Assembly (NCBI GenBank): GCA_964036155.1
Contig: OZ038423.1
Coordinates: 73,237,249-73,301,248 of the forward strand
Direction of reading: 5' to 3'
DNA from: Diploscapter coronatus
Lineage: Eukaryota; Nematoda; Chromadorea; Rhabditida; Rhabditidae
DNA length: 64,000 nt
In this document: positions 26,900 to 39,100 of the stretch, piece after piece
How positions within the stretch are numbered: position 1 is the first letter of the stretch
How the letters are laid out: the number at the start of each line of letters is the position of its first letter
Position numbers and translations under genes: made by a program
Notes under the pieces: generated by a model
Told to the model about the DNA's origin: nothing
Seen by the model: only the letters and a program-made list of their open reading frames with translations
Databases searched by the model: none

Positions 26900-27479
26900 C
26901 TGTAATTTGCAAGAAGCAAAAAATGCCAAATAAAAAACTCATATTCGCAAAAAAGGTGTAAATATGCTAGATGAAAAATGATCTACACCTGGAAAAGTAA
27001 GCTTTGGATTTTCAAAACGAAGCTGAGATTGATCAGACAATTGATGATTAGCAGAACGCTTTCAAAAAGACGGGCAACGACCAATAAAAATGGGTTGAAA
27101 AGCGTTTTCTCACGGCGAAAAATGATCACATCTTAAAAACAATCGCAAATTTGACGCTCAGAAATCGTTGATATGAAACTGCTAAAAAGTGAGTGGCGGG
27201 AAGAGATAAAGAAGGATATGCGATGAAGGATAAGAATAAAGGATAAGGCAGGAGGAGGGAAACGAGAAGCCTTGACAGTCGATTGCGCAGGAGAGGAGGA
27301 TTTGACAGAGGCGGAGAAATACTAGATTGGCAGGAAAAGGGGAGGGAGAAGCTGGACGGGAATAGGGGAATCCATGCCAAGCCAGGGAATGAAAAGCCCA
27401 AACCACGCCTACGCAAGTTGTACAATTCCGAGAGTTCATAAGAAACTTATAGAAAGCGACAAAATACGAACATCTCAAA

Positions 27480-27662
27480 CTCAGCGAAACTTGTGCCTAT
27501 CCGAGTCGATCCGGACGGATGTCGGCAGTTTGGCCCGAGTCAGTCAGCGGTTTTACCAGATAAAAATTACCGACCAACACGGATCCGAGTGGATTGGCAT
27601 TGGTCGGCAAAAAGTGCCAACATCCGCCCGGATTGACTCGGATAGGCACAATTTTCGCTGAG
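27480..27662. repeat. Foldback/MITE-like element, 183 bp
   Basis: Terminal arms 27480-27527 and 27615-27662 are inverted copies matching at 44 of 48 positions, both beginning CTCAGCGAAA. Inside lies a second, shorter inverted pair (CCGACCAA and TTGGTCGG), so the whole unit can fold into a nested hairpin. It is more GC-rich than its surroundings. No coding capacity. The flanks do not show an obvious target-site duplication. Confidence 0.7.
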
Positions 27663-27965
27663 GACGAAATATATATTTCATTTTTTTTAGATTTTCGGTT
27701 CAAAAAGACGTTATTTCTGTCGGTTATCTTTTATACATAGTGGGTACATTGTGTATTTCAGATGAAGCATCCAATCGAGTGATCTGTGGTGGTTACATAT
27801 ATCTACAACGATCATAAAATAGTCCTCTTATCATTGTATTCAACAGTGATACTTTGCTGAATTCATCCAAAACTGATGTTATGAATATTTCAAAAGTATT
27901 CTGTGCTAAACCAAATATCGAAAAAAAAACTCATTTCAATAACTCGGTTGTTATCAGACTATGTA

Positions 27966-27991
27966 TTAGGTTGATGCATTCCTGTTTTCCG
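27966..27991 (+). repeat. Left terminal inverted repeat of the mariner element
   Basis: The 26 bp are identical to the reverse complement of 29212-29237. The flanking dinucleotide TA lies at 27964-27965. Confidence 0.95.
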
Positions 27992-28042
27992 ATTTGTGCG
28001 AAACAGTTCAACAGAACATAACTTTATTGGCTAACAAGGATA

Positions 28043-29091
28043 CTAGATGAAATATTCGCCATCGCTGTCCACAGTCTTCTGCCAGCGAATAGGCAGCTTA
28101 CGGATTCCCTCGCCGTACCAAGCGGGCTGCTTGGAGGCGAAGTAGGTCTTCAACCATGCATCGACCTCCGCGCGGTTCTTGAAGTGTGTCTCGCCAAGGA
28201 CTCGCTGCATGTCCGAGAAGAGCCAGTAGTCGCTAGGTGCCATGTCGGGCGAGTAGGGAGCATGGGGTACAATGTGCCATCCGAACGTTGCCAGCTCCTT
28301 TTTCACTTGTTTACACACATGAGGGCGGGCGTTGTCGTGGAGAAAGTGAAGACGACCTCGTAGCCAGGGAGTGGATTGGACGTGAGCCTTCAAGTCTCTC
28401 AGCTGGCGAGCGTAGACATCACCCGTGATCGTCGTACCCTCGGGTAGCAGCTCCCAGTAGATGGGGCCTTGGACGCCCCACCATACGGATAACATCACCT
28501 TCTTCTGGTGCGTTTCGTCTTTGGCGACGGGTTCCGGCTGATCCTCCTTGTCCACCCACTGGGCACGTCTCACAACGTGATGGTAGACGATCCATTTCTC
28601 ATCTCCCGTTATGAGATTGTCCAGCCAGGCCGTCGTCCTTTCGTATGTAAGAAGACTCATTGCTGTGTCAACTCGACAATTCTTGTTTTTGTCGCTCAAG
28701 ACGTGGGGAATCCAACGGCCCAACTTTCGTACCTTGCCGAGCTTCTTCAGTCATCGAACGACAGTTGCCGGTCTACTCCGAGAGTCTGCGCTATTTCTCG
28801 CGTAGTAGCGAATGGATCCCCTTCGACTGTGCTGCGCAGCAAATCCAAATCCATCACTCGTGCAGGTTGCGACCTCTCCTCGTCTTCGAGATTGTAGTTG
28901 TGGGCCTCGAATCGTTTGAACCAATTGCGTACTGTGTGCTCGGAGGGGACTTCCTGGGGATATACTTGGGCCAGTTGACGGTGGGTCTCGGGTGGTTTGG
29001 TGCCAGAGAGGAAGAGAAATAACATTACGTTGCGTATGTGGACACTGTTTGGGTGGAATCGATGGGGCATTGTGGGAACTAGACTGCTCAC
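28043..29091 (-). pseudogene. Mariner transposase, broken by a frameshift and a stop
   Basis: The N-terminal part (29091 down to about 28770) encodes the helix-turn-helix DNA-binding region, including ETHRQLAQVYP and the second helix REIAQTLGVDR. The C-terminal part (28723-28043) encodes the DDE domain with all three catalytic acidic residues: TGDEKW, HDNARPH and PSDYWLF. Counting residues gives 34 between the second and third Asp, the DD34D spacing of mariner. Between the two parts the frame shifts (a net 2-base deficit near 28764-28770) and a TGA at 28751-28753 stands where a codon is expected before LKKLGK. The copy therefore cannot make a full transposase, although its ends look mobile. 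Confidence 0.92.
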
Positions 29092-29211
29092 TAGCTGGTT
29101 GTGGCACTGCGACTGATAAGAGGGAGGGACAAGTTGTTTATATTATAGAGCACAGTGGTTTTTGTCGCGGTCGGCCGCAGAGGGGAGGGAGCAAAGTACA
29201 CATATCAAAAA

Positions 29212-29237
29212 CGGAAAACAGGAATGCATCAACCTAA
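29212..29237 (-). repeat. Right terminal inverted repeat of the mariner element
   Basis: The 26 bp pair perfectly with 27966-27991. The flanking TA lies at 29238-29239. Confidence 0.95.
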
Positions 29238-29645
29238 TATCATCAATGCGAATGGACGTTATGAACAATCTCCTATCTTCGAAATAACTCATTTTGAAAT
29301 TCATCAGGTTTTCAGTAGCAATAGAAATGATATAACGTTAGTAATCATTGATGATACTTAGTGATACAGGTGCATTTTCGTCGTTTATAGCCGACAAGTA
29401 AATACACGGATAGTTTTATTTCAGCATGTATCTTCAAGTTTCAGGATTCCTAGATGATAAACCATGTTTAGGAATCGATTTTTAGTCTGATAATGATTGC
29501 GGAGCATCAATTTAGTAGTTTCATTCTCCTTTCTTCAATGATCAATTTCAAACTCATTAATTGTAGACTTTCTCATTCAATCAACTCTTTTACTATTTCC
29601 ACTTTGAAATAATACTATGGTGATTGTTTAGGTCTCTTAACAAAG

Positions 29646-30912
29646 ATGTTAACCAAGTTACCAGTCGAAATTATATTGTTGATTTGCGAATATCCCGAAT
29701 TAAAGGACCTGGGACAATTGGCCTGGACTAATAAACGAATGATGCAAATAATCAAGAAACATCTGCCGATAGCACTCGAGATAGCGTTCGAGAGAACAAT
29801 TTTATTCTATCGTAGGAAAATATTTCTTGTATGAGGGAAAATGAATTTTACTATTTAGTGGCTTATAGAAATAGCAATATTTGGGAAGGAAGAATTTGTC
29901 TATTTGATTCGCATACTAATTCTGTTGAGCAGATTGCGAAATTTACTAAATATTATGAGCCATATGAAGTAGCAGCCACAAAAGATAAAGTAGACTATTT
30001 TATTTGTCATTGCCAACTTTATAACTTTAGATTTTTGCAATTAGTGGTAGAAATAGATCATTTGAAATATATGATTTGAATACCCGACAAATTTCAAGAG
30101 GTCTTATCAATAAATCCACGAATGATCGATACAAAGAATTTTATAGGTCCAGATCCTCTTGAATGCCATTATAGTGCATCTATGGCTTATTTCAAAAACA
30201 AGCTGTATTATTTGGGTGGATATACGAGCTGTGTGAATGTAAGAAGATCGAACGAAGGTCCATGAAATAATTTATTCAGGTTTTAATAGATGGAAAATGG
30301 GAAACAGGACCTGCTTTTCCTCTTCCAAATCATTCTGCTCAAACAATTACATGCGATGGAATTTTATACGGTTATATTATAGCATGTTCGTTATTATAAC
30401 TGGATATTCAGTTATTGATAGTGATGGAAGGTATGCAAGTAGAAAGATATATCGACTATCAGACGATGAACGGGAATGGATTGAAATCGAAAGGATTCCA
30501 GAAGAACGAGCTTATTTAGGAGTTGCATCGCTAAATGGGAGAATTTACATAACTGGAGGATGGAAGTCGTTAATTGTGTATGATAAATAATGTATCATTG
30601 CATATTTAGTAGTGATGGTGTATTCAAATCCTGCCTGTGTTTCGACCCCTCAGCTCCAGTTGCCAGTCGAATTTCTCGAATCACTGATATGAATTATGCA
30701 AGATATCGTCATTCGCTTGTTGCTGCGAATGGAAAATTGTATGCAATCGGAGGAGAGTGAGTTGAGATTTTGCATACCTTTATACGAAGTATTTGTTAAC
30801 TTAGATTTCAAAACATTTTAGGAAAGAGTTTAACGAGTTAATCGAAGAATTCGAAGAATACGATCCACAAACGAATAAATGGAGTGAAGTCAGAAAAATT
30901 AACATAAAATAA
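29646..30912 (+). CDS. F-box and kelch-repeat protein
   Basis: Eight exons close in phase: 29646-29811, 29859-29989, 30031-30100, 30147-30238, 30280-30370, 30412-about 30568, 30610-30756 and 30822-30912, with introns of about 41-65 bp. The N-terminus (MLTKLPVEIILLICEY..., residues about 1-40) matches an F-box, which binds Skp1 in SCF ubiquitin ligases. Kelch-type repeats follow, recognisable by IFAISGRNRSFEIYDL, LYYLGGYTS, GRIYITGG, GKLYAIGGE and EEYDPQTNKWSEV, and would form a beta-propeller that holds the substrate. The combination suggests an SCF adaptor, but the substrate is unknown. The donor after 30100 is GTCTTA, and the exon 6 end is uncertain (GTCGTT with a 44-bp intron, or GTATGA with an unusually short 32-bp intron). 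The gene begins about 400 bp from the mariner element. Confidence 0.8.
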
Positions 30913-30956
30913 AGGTTAATTATAATAATCTCAGATTTCATCTAGAAATTTTATTC

Positions 30957-30962
30957 AATAAA
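30957..30962 (+). terminator. Polyadenylation signal of the F-box/kelch gene
   Basis: AATAAA lies 45 bp after the stop codon of the F-box/kelch gene, a usual distance. Confidence 0.5.
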
Positions 30963-32056
30963 ATGTTAAATAATAGTTTAATTTCAATGAACATGATACA
31001 GACAACTCTCAAAGACAATCGGAACCGGAATTCGCTCAAAAACACCAGAAGCTTCGTCTCGTTTCTAGTGTGTAATTTATTCAAAGAGATTTTGTGGTTA
31101 TTTAAAAATATATTGTGGATATGCAGCTAGTTCAAAAATATCCCACATTATTCCTCCCTATTTTCCTTCCCTAACTAGATGTCTCATCATACCGCCATCT
31201 CGTCATTTACAAATTGCCCTAATCTATCGATGTTTCCACATCGCTCGTACCTGTAGATTTCAACTTCTTGTCGATTTTTTTCATAATCTTTATAAAAAAA
31301 AGTAAAATAATTTATTATCTTCAAAAACAATGATGACCGAAACGCGTATATCGCACTTTTTTAAATCGAAAAGGCCTAACAAGGGAAGTTCCCACATAGA
31401 AACTTCCCTTGCAAAATCAGCAACAAAAACGATGATAATTTAGAGTAGCAGCTCATAACTTTCTTATAAAAAAGGAAACTTGGAAATATTTTTTATGAAA
31501 TTTAACCCACCATTTCTCTTTAATTAACTCCCAAATTTCCTTTCACACAACTTTTATGCCCAAAAATTGCATTCGTAAAAATATGCTGGAGATACCGTAC
31601 TTGCATTTTCTATAAATACGGTAAAAGGGATAAGGATGAAAATAATTTACTGAAAGAAAGCGATAGACTTGTTTTTCCTGAACATTTTTCATTTTTCCTA
31701 GAAAATCTACAATTTTTGAAAAGTGTCCAGAATTTCGTGGGAAATTTTCTCGTTCAGAAAATTTGGTTTGCTATAATTTTTTGTCGAATGTTAAGGCTTT
31801 GTCGAGATTTTTACCGATAAAGGGGAAAATTATAAGCTTTCAGAAAAGAATAATTCTGGAAAATTTCAAATGAAAATTGATCGAAATCAACCCGGTTTGG
31901 CATAGCTTTAGCGAGAAATTTGAGCAACAAAATTGCTTCTCAAATTTGTTGATTTACTTGCAAAATCTTGAAACTCCGAAGAAACATTTTTGATCAATTT
32001 TAAAACATCGCAAAAATGATTAAAAAATAAAGAAATTGCAAGTCAAACTCATCTCT
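30963..32056. other. Intergenic stretch between two convergent genes
   Basis: The F-box/kelch gene and arp-1 converge here. I see no coding sequence. A perfect 10-bp hairpin (AAGGGAAGTT at 31381-31390 and AACTTCCCTT at 31401-31410, 10-nt loop) is the only obvious structure. TTTATT at 32057-32062 is AATAAA on the minus strand, a plausible poly(A) signal for arp-1. Confidence 0.6.
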
Positions 32057-32078
32057 TTTATTTAAATTGGCAAATAAA

Positions 32079-35000
32079 TTAGAAGAACTTTTTCCTGATG
32101 ACAGACTTGCCCGCCTCGTCGTACTCCTTCTTGGAGACCCACATCTTGCGGAACGTGTCCAGACTCGCCAAAATCGAACCGCCTATCCACGTCGAATACA
32201 GACGCTCCTGAAAAATAAAGCACTGTAAATCAAAATAGAATTCCTATGTTTCAAGAATTCACTAAATTTATTTGGTCAAGAAAGTAGACTAATTATAATT
32301 GTAAAGCAATATTTCCGAAAGTATCTCGATCGTGAATTCCGAAAGATACAAAATGCTATGTTGTTTAAATAAAGTTGGAGTTACGTTTCACATTCTATTG
32401 AAATCAAGTGATTTTCAAAATTCATTTTACCGATAATTTCATTTATAAATTTAAAAAAAAAAAGAACCTGAGGTGCCGAAATACGGATTTTATTCTCGGG
32501 CGGCGCGATTCGGCGCATCTGGAAATCTATTCTCTTTAAGAAAGATAAAGAATATCAACCTCGGCAATAAGTTTGTCTCCGAAACTGGCCATCATGGTCG
32601 TTCCCCCGCTCAGGACGATGTTCGCGTACAGCGTCTTGCGCAGATCCATGTCGCATTTCTCAAATTCACTCATTTTTAAATGACAAATCGACAGTCAGCA
32701 TTTATTTACTTATTTTTTAAAAATATTTCTGGATTTACAAATGAGAAAAAAGTGAAATTGATCATTTCATACAGGGATAGAACGAAGTTTTGATTGACAT
32801 TTCAAAATGTTCATTTCTAGGCATCTTTGATTTTAACTTTTTGAGAAAAAAATTTGAAAATCCTAACCTGAATAGCATTGTGGACGAGTTGTGGAATGCC
32901 GGCCCACTCCTCGCCGATGAGTTCGGGCTTGAAGAGGATTTCGGGGGCGCGGAATCGACACGCTCCGAGAAGGATGCTCGTTCCGTCTGGCAGAATGTAG
33001 GGCGACTGGAAATGTTACATTTTCAGAGAAAAAACGGCATTGTTATGTTCCATCGAAAGCATATGTTCAAGAGTAATAATTTTTACAAACGGCTAAATTA
33101 TCACTTTCCTCCAGCATAGACAAGTGAACGATCTCTAATCTATGAAATAAGCAGAGGGGATATTTGAAATAAGTTTCAAACGCGCTATAACATTGCATGA
33201 TCTCATTATAAAACACTTGAATGTCCTCGTTGGTTAATTTCTATCAGAAATATCGAGGAAATGTTCTACCTCATTTTCCATAGTGGAGTTTTCGTCTTTG
33301 TTGGGGTTGGTGGACAGATAGCACTCTTTCTCCTTGATTTCCCTGACGATTTCGAACTCGCTCGATCGGTGCAGCACGACACCCTCCTTGCGCAGCAGCA
33401 ATCGCAGGAAACGAGTCACGTCACGGCCTGCCAGGTCCATTCTCTCGATTCTAAACCAAAGGAATAATACAATAGCAATTTTCACTCGTGGGTTATTTTT
33501 CTAGATGTTTATGAACATTACTTTTCAGACTTATCAGCAATCCTCACTTCACTCATCCTCAATTTCATGATTGCGTGGAGCGCAAGAGTTGATATTTTTG
33601 TAAAAAAAATGCTATTTCAAAATCCGAAGGGAACGGTTAAAATTAGTTTTGATAGAAATATCATTTTACATAATTCCTTGAAATACATCTAAGAATTACC
33701 CGTGTTGCATGGCGAATCCCTCAAAGATGGGTACGACGTGGGTCACTCCGTCGCCTGCATCCAGGACCACTCCTGTCGTGCGGCCTGCAAAATTTCATCT
33801 TTTTAGAAGAAAATACTCATTCAAAAGTCTTTCATCTCAAAGGCGTTAAGCTCACTCTTCATGTTTTCTAAATTTTTGAAAATAATCAATTTCCCTCGAC
33901 TTTTCAAGACAACTTTCCTCTGATGCTTGCCTTAATTCGTGATTCTTTAGGAGTGATCAAAATAAGCTTAAAAATTTCATACCAGTAGAATAAAGAGCGA
34001 GCACAGCCTGCATCTGAATGTAGAGGGCGGGCGCGTTGAGCGACTCGAAGAAAATCTCCGCGGTCTTCTCCTTGTGCTTCATCGGGTTCAGGGGAGCCTC
34101 TGTCAGCAGGACTGGGTGTTCGTTAGGGAAGGTCTGTAAATTATTTTCTTCAAAATAAAAATCGAGAAAAACGTTATTCTTCAATTTGAATATTCCGAAC
34201 ATGAATTTGCTTGATAATGTTTTGTTTTCAAAGCAAATATTGCTCTTCAAAAAATGCTTTAGATAAGCGGTTATTGTAAGAAAAAGCTTGAATAATTTGA
34301 ATGAAAAGTTGAGGCATTTTTGGAGATAGTAGAATTAAAATCGAAAGACAAAAAAGTGAATTCCCCTACATTGAGCTGTTCCTGGCTGTAGATGTACTGC
34401 CAGACCTTCTCCATATCGTTCCAGTCGGTCACGATGCCGTGCTCCATCGGGTACTTCAATGACAATAGACCGCGGTACTCTTCCGCCTTCGGACCTGCAA
34501 AATAAGCAATCTATTCATGTTTCAAACAATTTGTATTCTTTTTTTTAATTGATTGTTTTCCATCAGATGCTCAGCGCCTATCCATCAAAAATGATCTACT
34601 TTAAAACAGTTCACTATTGTGCAAGTTAAAGTTTAAAAAAATAAAAAGGAATAGGTATGTGTTTAACTGATATTGAAATGCAATAACTTAAAATAGCTGA
34701 TCATCCTGAGTGACTTACTAAATAGCCAGCAGAAAAAAGAATTGATAATTTGATAAGACGAACCGATGAAGACGTCGCCCTCGAGAGCGCCGGCCATGAC
34801 GCGCAGATGTTTAGGACGGCCCACGAAATTCGCGAACTTCACCGAGGGCTGTTGCTGACCTGCGATGCCCGCCTGAAAAAACCTATTTTAGAAAAGTTCA
34901 ATTCTTTAGACATTCTCTCATGATTTTTCGTGAAATTATTTTAGCAGAACTAATCATTTTCAAAACATTTTCCTGACATGAATCATCCGAACTTGGTGAA

Positions 35001-35189
35001 GTACAAACTTTCGAAAAAGGATTTCAAGAATTCTTTCTTAGTATTTTTAAAGTTTTCTCAAGTTTCCTAGATTTTCAAATCTTTGCAACTTATTAGAGTT
35101 TAGACAAATTGTTTAAAAATGCCGACCTTAATGACCCCGGATCCGTTGTCGATGACGACGGGCTGATTGGCGATAACATCGTAATCCAT
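32079..35189 (-). CDS. arp-1: Actin-related protein 1 (alpha-centractin), dynactin filament subunit
   Basis: Ten exons close exactly in phase: 35127-35189, 34764-34872, 34370-34494, 33983-34133, 33700-33784, 33270-33450, 32868-33005, 32560-32658, 32468-32518 and 32079-32207. They give 376 residues, the length of human ACTR1A. The N-terminus [18 protein letters not shown] carries the first phosphate-binding loop of the actin fold, followed by [36 protein letters not shown], the second phosphate loop [20 protein letters not shown] and [19 protein letters not shown] near the C-terminus. [22 protein letters not shown] and the Arp1-type tail separate it from ordinary actin. Arp1 polymerises into the short filament of dynactin, which links dynein to cargo. 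The first donor is GTCGGC. An acceptor-like TTTAG upstream of the ATG may take a spliced leader. Confidence 0.95.
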
Positions 35190-36107
35190 TCTGTCTTCGG
35201 AATCTCTGGATCCTCTCCAACTATTCGCGAATCCAAAGAGCCCTAAATCCGGCCAAATCAATCATTTTGGAAGAAAAGTCAATATGACCCCGCCTAATTC
35301 AAATAGACTTATGAAATAAAAGGGCAAATACGCAACGCGAAATATGAAAAGTACGCGGCTAAAATACACCGGACAATATCCGCTTTTAGAAAATCCAGAC
35401 AAAAAGAGTAGAACTTTGAAACATATCCACTTCAAGTCCTGAAAAATGTAAAAACTGAAAACAAGTAATTCCAAAGGTATCAAACCACTTTTGAAGCTTA
35501 TCGTTTTTAGAAAACCTTAAAAATGTTCATTTATTCGATATCTACGTGTATTTCAACGAAAACGGTGAAATTGAGCAGTTCTTTAACAATTCGTGGAACC
35601 TATTTAACCAAACTTTAAACAAAAAATGAAAAACGAATAATTCTAGTCCAAATGAGATATTCATGATATCATTTTGAGGAGGAAAATCAGAATTCAACAA
35701 AACTAACTATTTTAAAAAATTCAACAAAATATTCTATCTTCATCTACTTTTAAGAATTTTAGATTCAACAATAAAAAACTGAGAGAAAACGAGTTCAACA
35801 ACCTAGATTCATCTAATTCAAACAATGAAAATGACTACGAACACCTAAAAGAATTTGCCTACCATGCCATATTCCGTTTTCTACTATGTCTTAGAGAAAA
35901 TAGCCATCTTTTGAAATGCAATGAAAAATCATTACCTCTTTTCCGTGAAACATTCTCTAGTAAATTAAAAACTGGCATGGCAAAATTTAAAGAAAAAAAA
36001 TCAAATGAAAAGTAAGAAAAAAAAACAAATTTTATAACAATGAATTAGTTCGGGAAGTATAGTGCTCGGAAAGACCCTGGAGTTTGTTCGAGCTCTTCTC
36101 AGCGAAT

Positions 36108-39100
36108 TCAGACAGGAGTTCCTTTAGCGATCTTCGTTCCGAACACAATCTGAAATTTTCTTATTAGTCTTTTTCAGATAATTTGTATTTTTATGATATC
36201 AGAATTGGAGAACTCTCTTTGAAACTATATGATAGATTTTGGAACGTAACCTAATATAAAATTTTCAGATTCTTTGAAAGATGCGTCATAACTAAGGACT
36301 ACAAATGGGCTTTTTTTTGCAAAAATCATAACTTTAGTCATTTTCTTCTAAGTCGTATGTTGAAATTGTGAACAAGAAATAAGAGTATGATAAGTTTCGA
36401 ATATTATCAGAAATTTTCTGAAGCTCCGGCAAAATTTCAGCAATTAGCTTCATGAAATTGTCAGAATTATAAATGATTTTTTCGAAACTTATCTTCGACA
36501 TTTCTAAAAATCAACCTTCAAACAATTCAGAGTCAAGGATAATATCTTCAATTATATATTTAACCCATACTGAAGCTCACTAGATCACTGAAAGATCTTG
36601 GTTGCATTTATTATCGCTTTGAAACCTATTCAAGTCCTGCATTACTACAATTCTCTATTCTTCCGGGTAAGGTTGTTCTTGCCTTCTGATCCCTGGCCTT
36701 GATCTGCTCCTCCTCGAGCCACTCCATCTTGTGTTTGTGCTGTCGAATCGCGTCCTCCGTGTTCGTGTCGATCATCGCAGACGTCAGCACACCGTCTTCA
36801 GAGGCGTACGCAGAAGCCTAAACATAGTGGTTTTCTTCAAACAGCTGTAAGACGCTTTATGAAATAGGGAATACTTTGTTTCAAAACATCCCACACATCT
36901 GAACATAATACTTGGATTCGGCTTTTACATGAAATGCCGCCGCACAATCTTAAAGAAAACGGGACTAATTAATTTCACTCGTAAATCAGTTGAAGATTAA
37001 ATGAGTTGATGTTACTTCATTTTATAATAGATGTGTGAAATATTTTTAATAAACCAGGAAGAAAGTCATTACGAAATTGAGATTTTCAATATCAAGAAAA
37101 AATAAGCAGAAAATTGTAAGTATACCTGCCATCCGATGACCAGCTTGCTGAGCTCTCTGCCACTCAGTCCCTCAGTTATGTTCGCGATTTCCGCGCACTT
37201 CTTTACCCAATCGAATTCGGCCAATTTCAGACGCTGACTTCGGGATCCTGAGAAAAGATCGCTTATTTTTGAAAGCTCGCTTTATAGAAGTGAAATAGTG
37301 GTGGTAGTAAAGCAGAAAGGTGGATGAGCTTTCAAAAAAGCCAAAAAGAAATCCTCTTCACAAGAAAGAGATAAATTACCGCTAGTCGCAGGAGTAGCGA
37401 TGTGCTGATCGAAATACTGAAGGAGAATGCGCTCGCGTTCGTCGCGGCCTGGCAGAGCGAATTCGACAAGCTGGTCCAGACTGGAAAAAAGAATTTACAA
37501 AACTTTCGAAAGATTGAAAGCAATAAAATGTCGAAGCTAAATTTATGTATTTCCAAACAGATTTTTAAACGCAGGCTCATTCATTCAGTGGCTTTTTCAT
37601 CATTGTGATCTTGAATAACTTCAACAGAGCATCAAGTATGTTTCAGAAAACTATCAACTTCAAAATGTGAAGCATTATTTCAATCTGTATTTCGCAATAC
37701 TTTTTCCTAAACCATATAAAATAGAAGGAAAATCCCACCGATCATTGACAGCCCAATCGAATTGCTCAGGCTGGTTGGAGGCGACAATCAGCATGCAGCG
37801 TCTGCTTTGTTCACCAGTTCTGAACATATAATGTTTTAGAAATCTTATAATTTGGAAAATAAATTGTTTCAGTCAAAAACGTTCTTCTTCCGTAAAAATG
37901 TGTTGTTGTCGGAGATAAATTTTAGATCATTATTTCAAGAATTCTATGCATTTATTGAAGAAAAATATTTCGAAAATAATTTCAAATCCCAATAATAATA
38001 ATAATTACCTGTAAAGGAAAGCGTTGAGCGCAGCTCGAGTATCCTCAGACATGGTTCCCTTCGATCGTTTCTGCAGAAACGCGTCCGCCTCGTCGATAAA
38101 AATCACCAGGCTGAAAATAAAGATGTCGTTATTTCGTTACGTTTCAAAGAAATCATATATTTAAGTTGGAGTCTTGAAATCTGATCACCAAATAAAATAA
38201 TGGGAAAAGCAAAAATCCAAATGATTTCAACGAATCTAGTGTTACGTTTCAAATATAATTCATAAGTGGTAAAATCCTAGATTTACTGATGCGTTCCTTT
38301 CCTCGAATACTCAAAATTGTGTCAACATGAAGACTTACAAAAGAAAATGCTATTTTTCAAAATACAGTAATTGAGCCTACCCCTTTCTGCTGCTATTAGC
38401 CCAGTCGAAGACTTTGTGAATAGCTGAGACTCCGTCTCTGCCCATCGGAGCTACATCTCCACCAGTCAGAATGGCGTAGTCCAAGCCGGAATGCTGCGCC
38501 AGAGATTTGGCGAACAGGGTCTTGCCCGTGCCTGGAGGACCGTAGAACATCACGTTACGGAACAGACCCTAGAAAATTATAATAGAAGGTCATTTCTTTA
38601 AGATAAAAACGAATTGTGTATGTTTCAGAATTTCAATAAAGTTGACTTGGATCAAGTTGAATAGTATAGATATCTTTCAAGATGCTCAGCTATAATGAGT
38701 CAGTGAATGACGACTTCCAGATAATAGTTCAAGTTTTTGATTCTATTATGTTCATCAAAAATCTATTATAATTATTGATTTTGGTCTACAGACTTGCGGT
38801 ATATGATACTAAAACTCTTACATTGTTCCTTCTCGTGTTCGCAGTCGTGATGGCGATGTCACGCAGACGACGTTCAAGGGCTGGCTGAAAATAGAAAGGA
38901 AAATGTTGAAGCAAAATATCCAATTAGCTTACCGAAAGCACAACACCTTTCAGCGGATCGTGTTTCTTGCGGAAAACCATCTGGGCTGTTTTGATGGGGT
39001 GCTTGAGCGTCTCCAGGGGAGTCACTCGGGAGGTCTCTCGAATCAGAGACGGCTTGCCGAGACGAGCCTCTGTGTAACGGGCAACCACCCCTGGAAATTC

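Larger units (their letters stand above)
27966..29237 (-). mobile_element. Mariner-family transposon, 1272 bp, with perfect 26-bp terminal inverted repeats
   Basis: The element begins TTAGGTTGATGCATTCCTG at 27966 and ends with its exact reverse complement at 29237. The repeats are identical over 26 bp (27966-27991 and 29212-29237) and then diverge. Both ends are flanked by TA (27964-27965 and 29238-29239), the target duplication made by Tc1/mariner transposition. It carries one transposase gene on the minus strand, which is broken (separate entry). The size is typical of mariner. The perfect repeats suggest fairly recent arrival or mobilisation in trans. Confidence 0.95.

Noticed and set aside
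27126..27478. Minus-strand frames with hydrophobic content that might supply the missing signal peptide of the DB-module gene
   Set aside because: They are low-complexity Leu/Pro/Ser readings of a GA-rich plus strand, and none offers a donor of the needed phase to the exon at 26899.
28508..29022. Long plus-strand frames across the mariner element
   Set aside because: They are antisense shadows of the transposase gene.
31381..31410. 10-bp perfect hairpin considered as a transcription terminator or small RNA
   Set aside because: Rho-type terminators do not apply to a nematode genome, and the stem is too short for a microRNA precursor.
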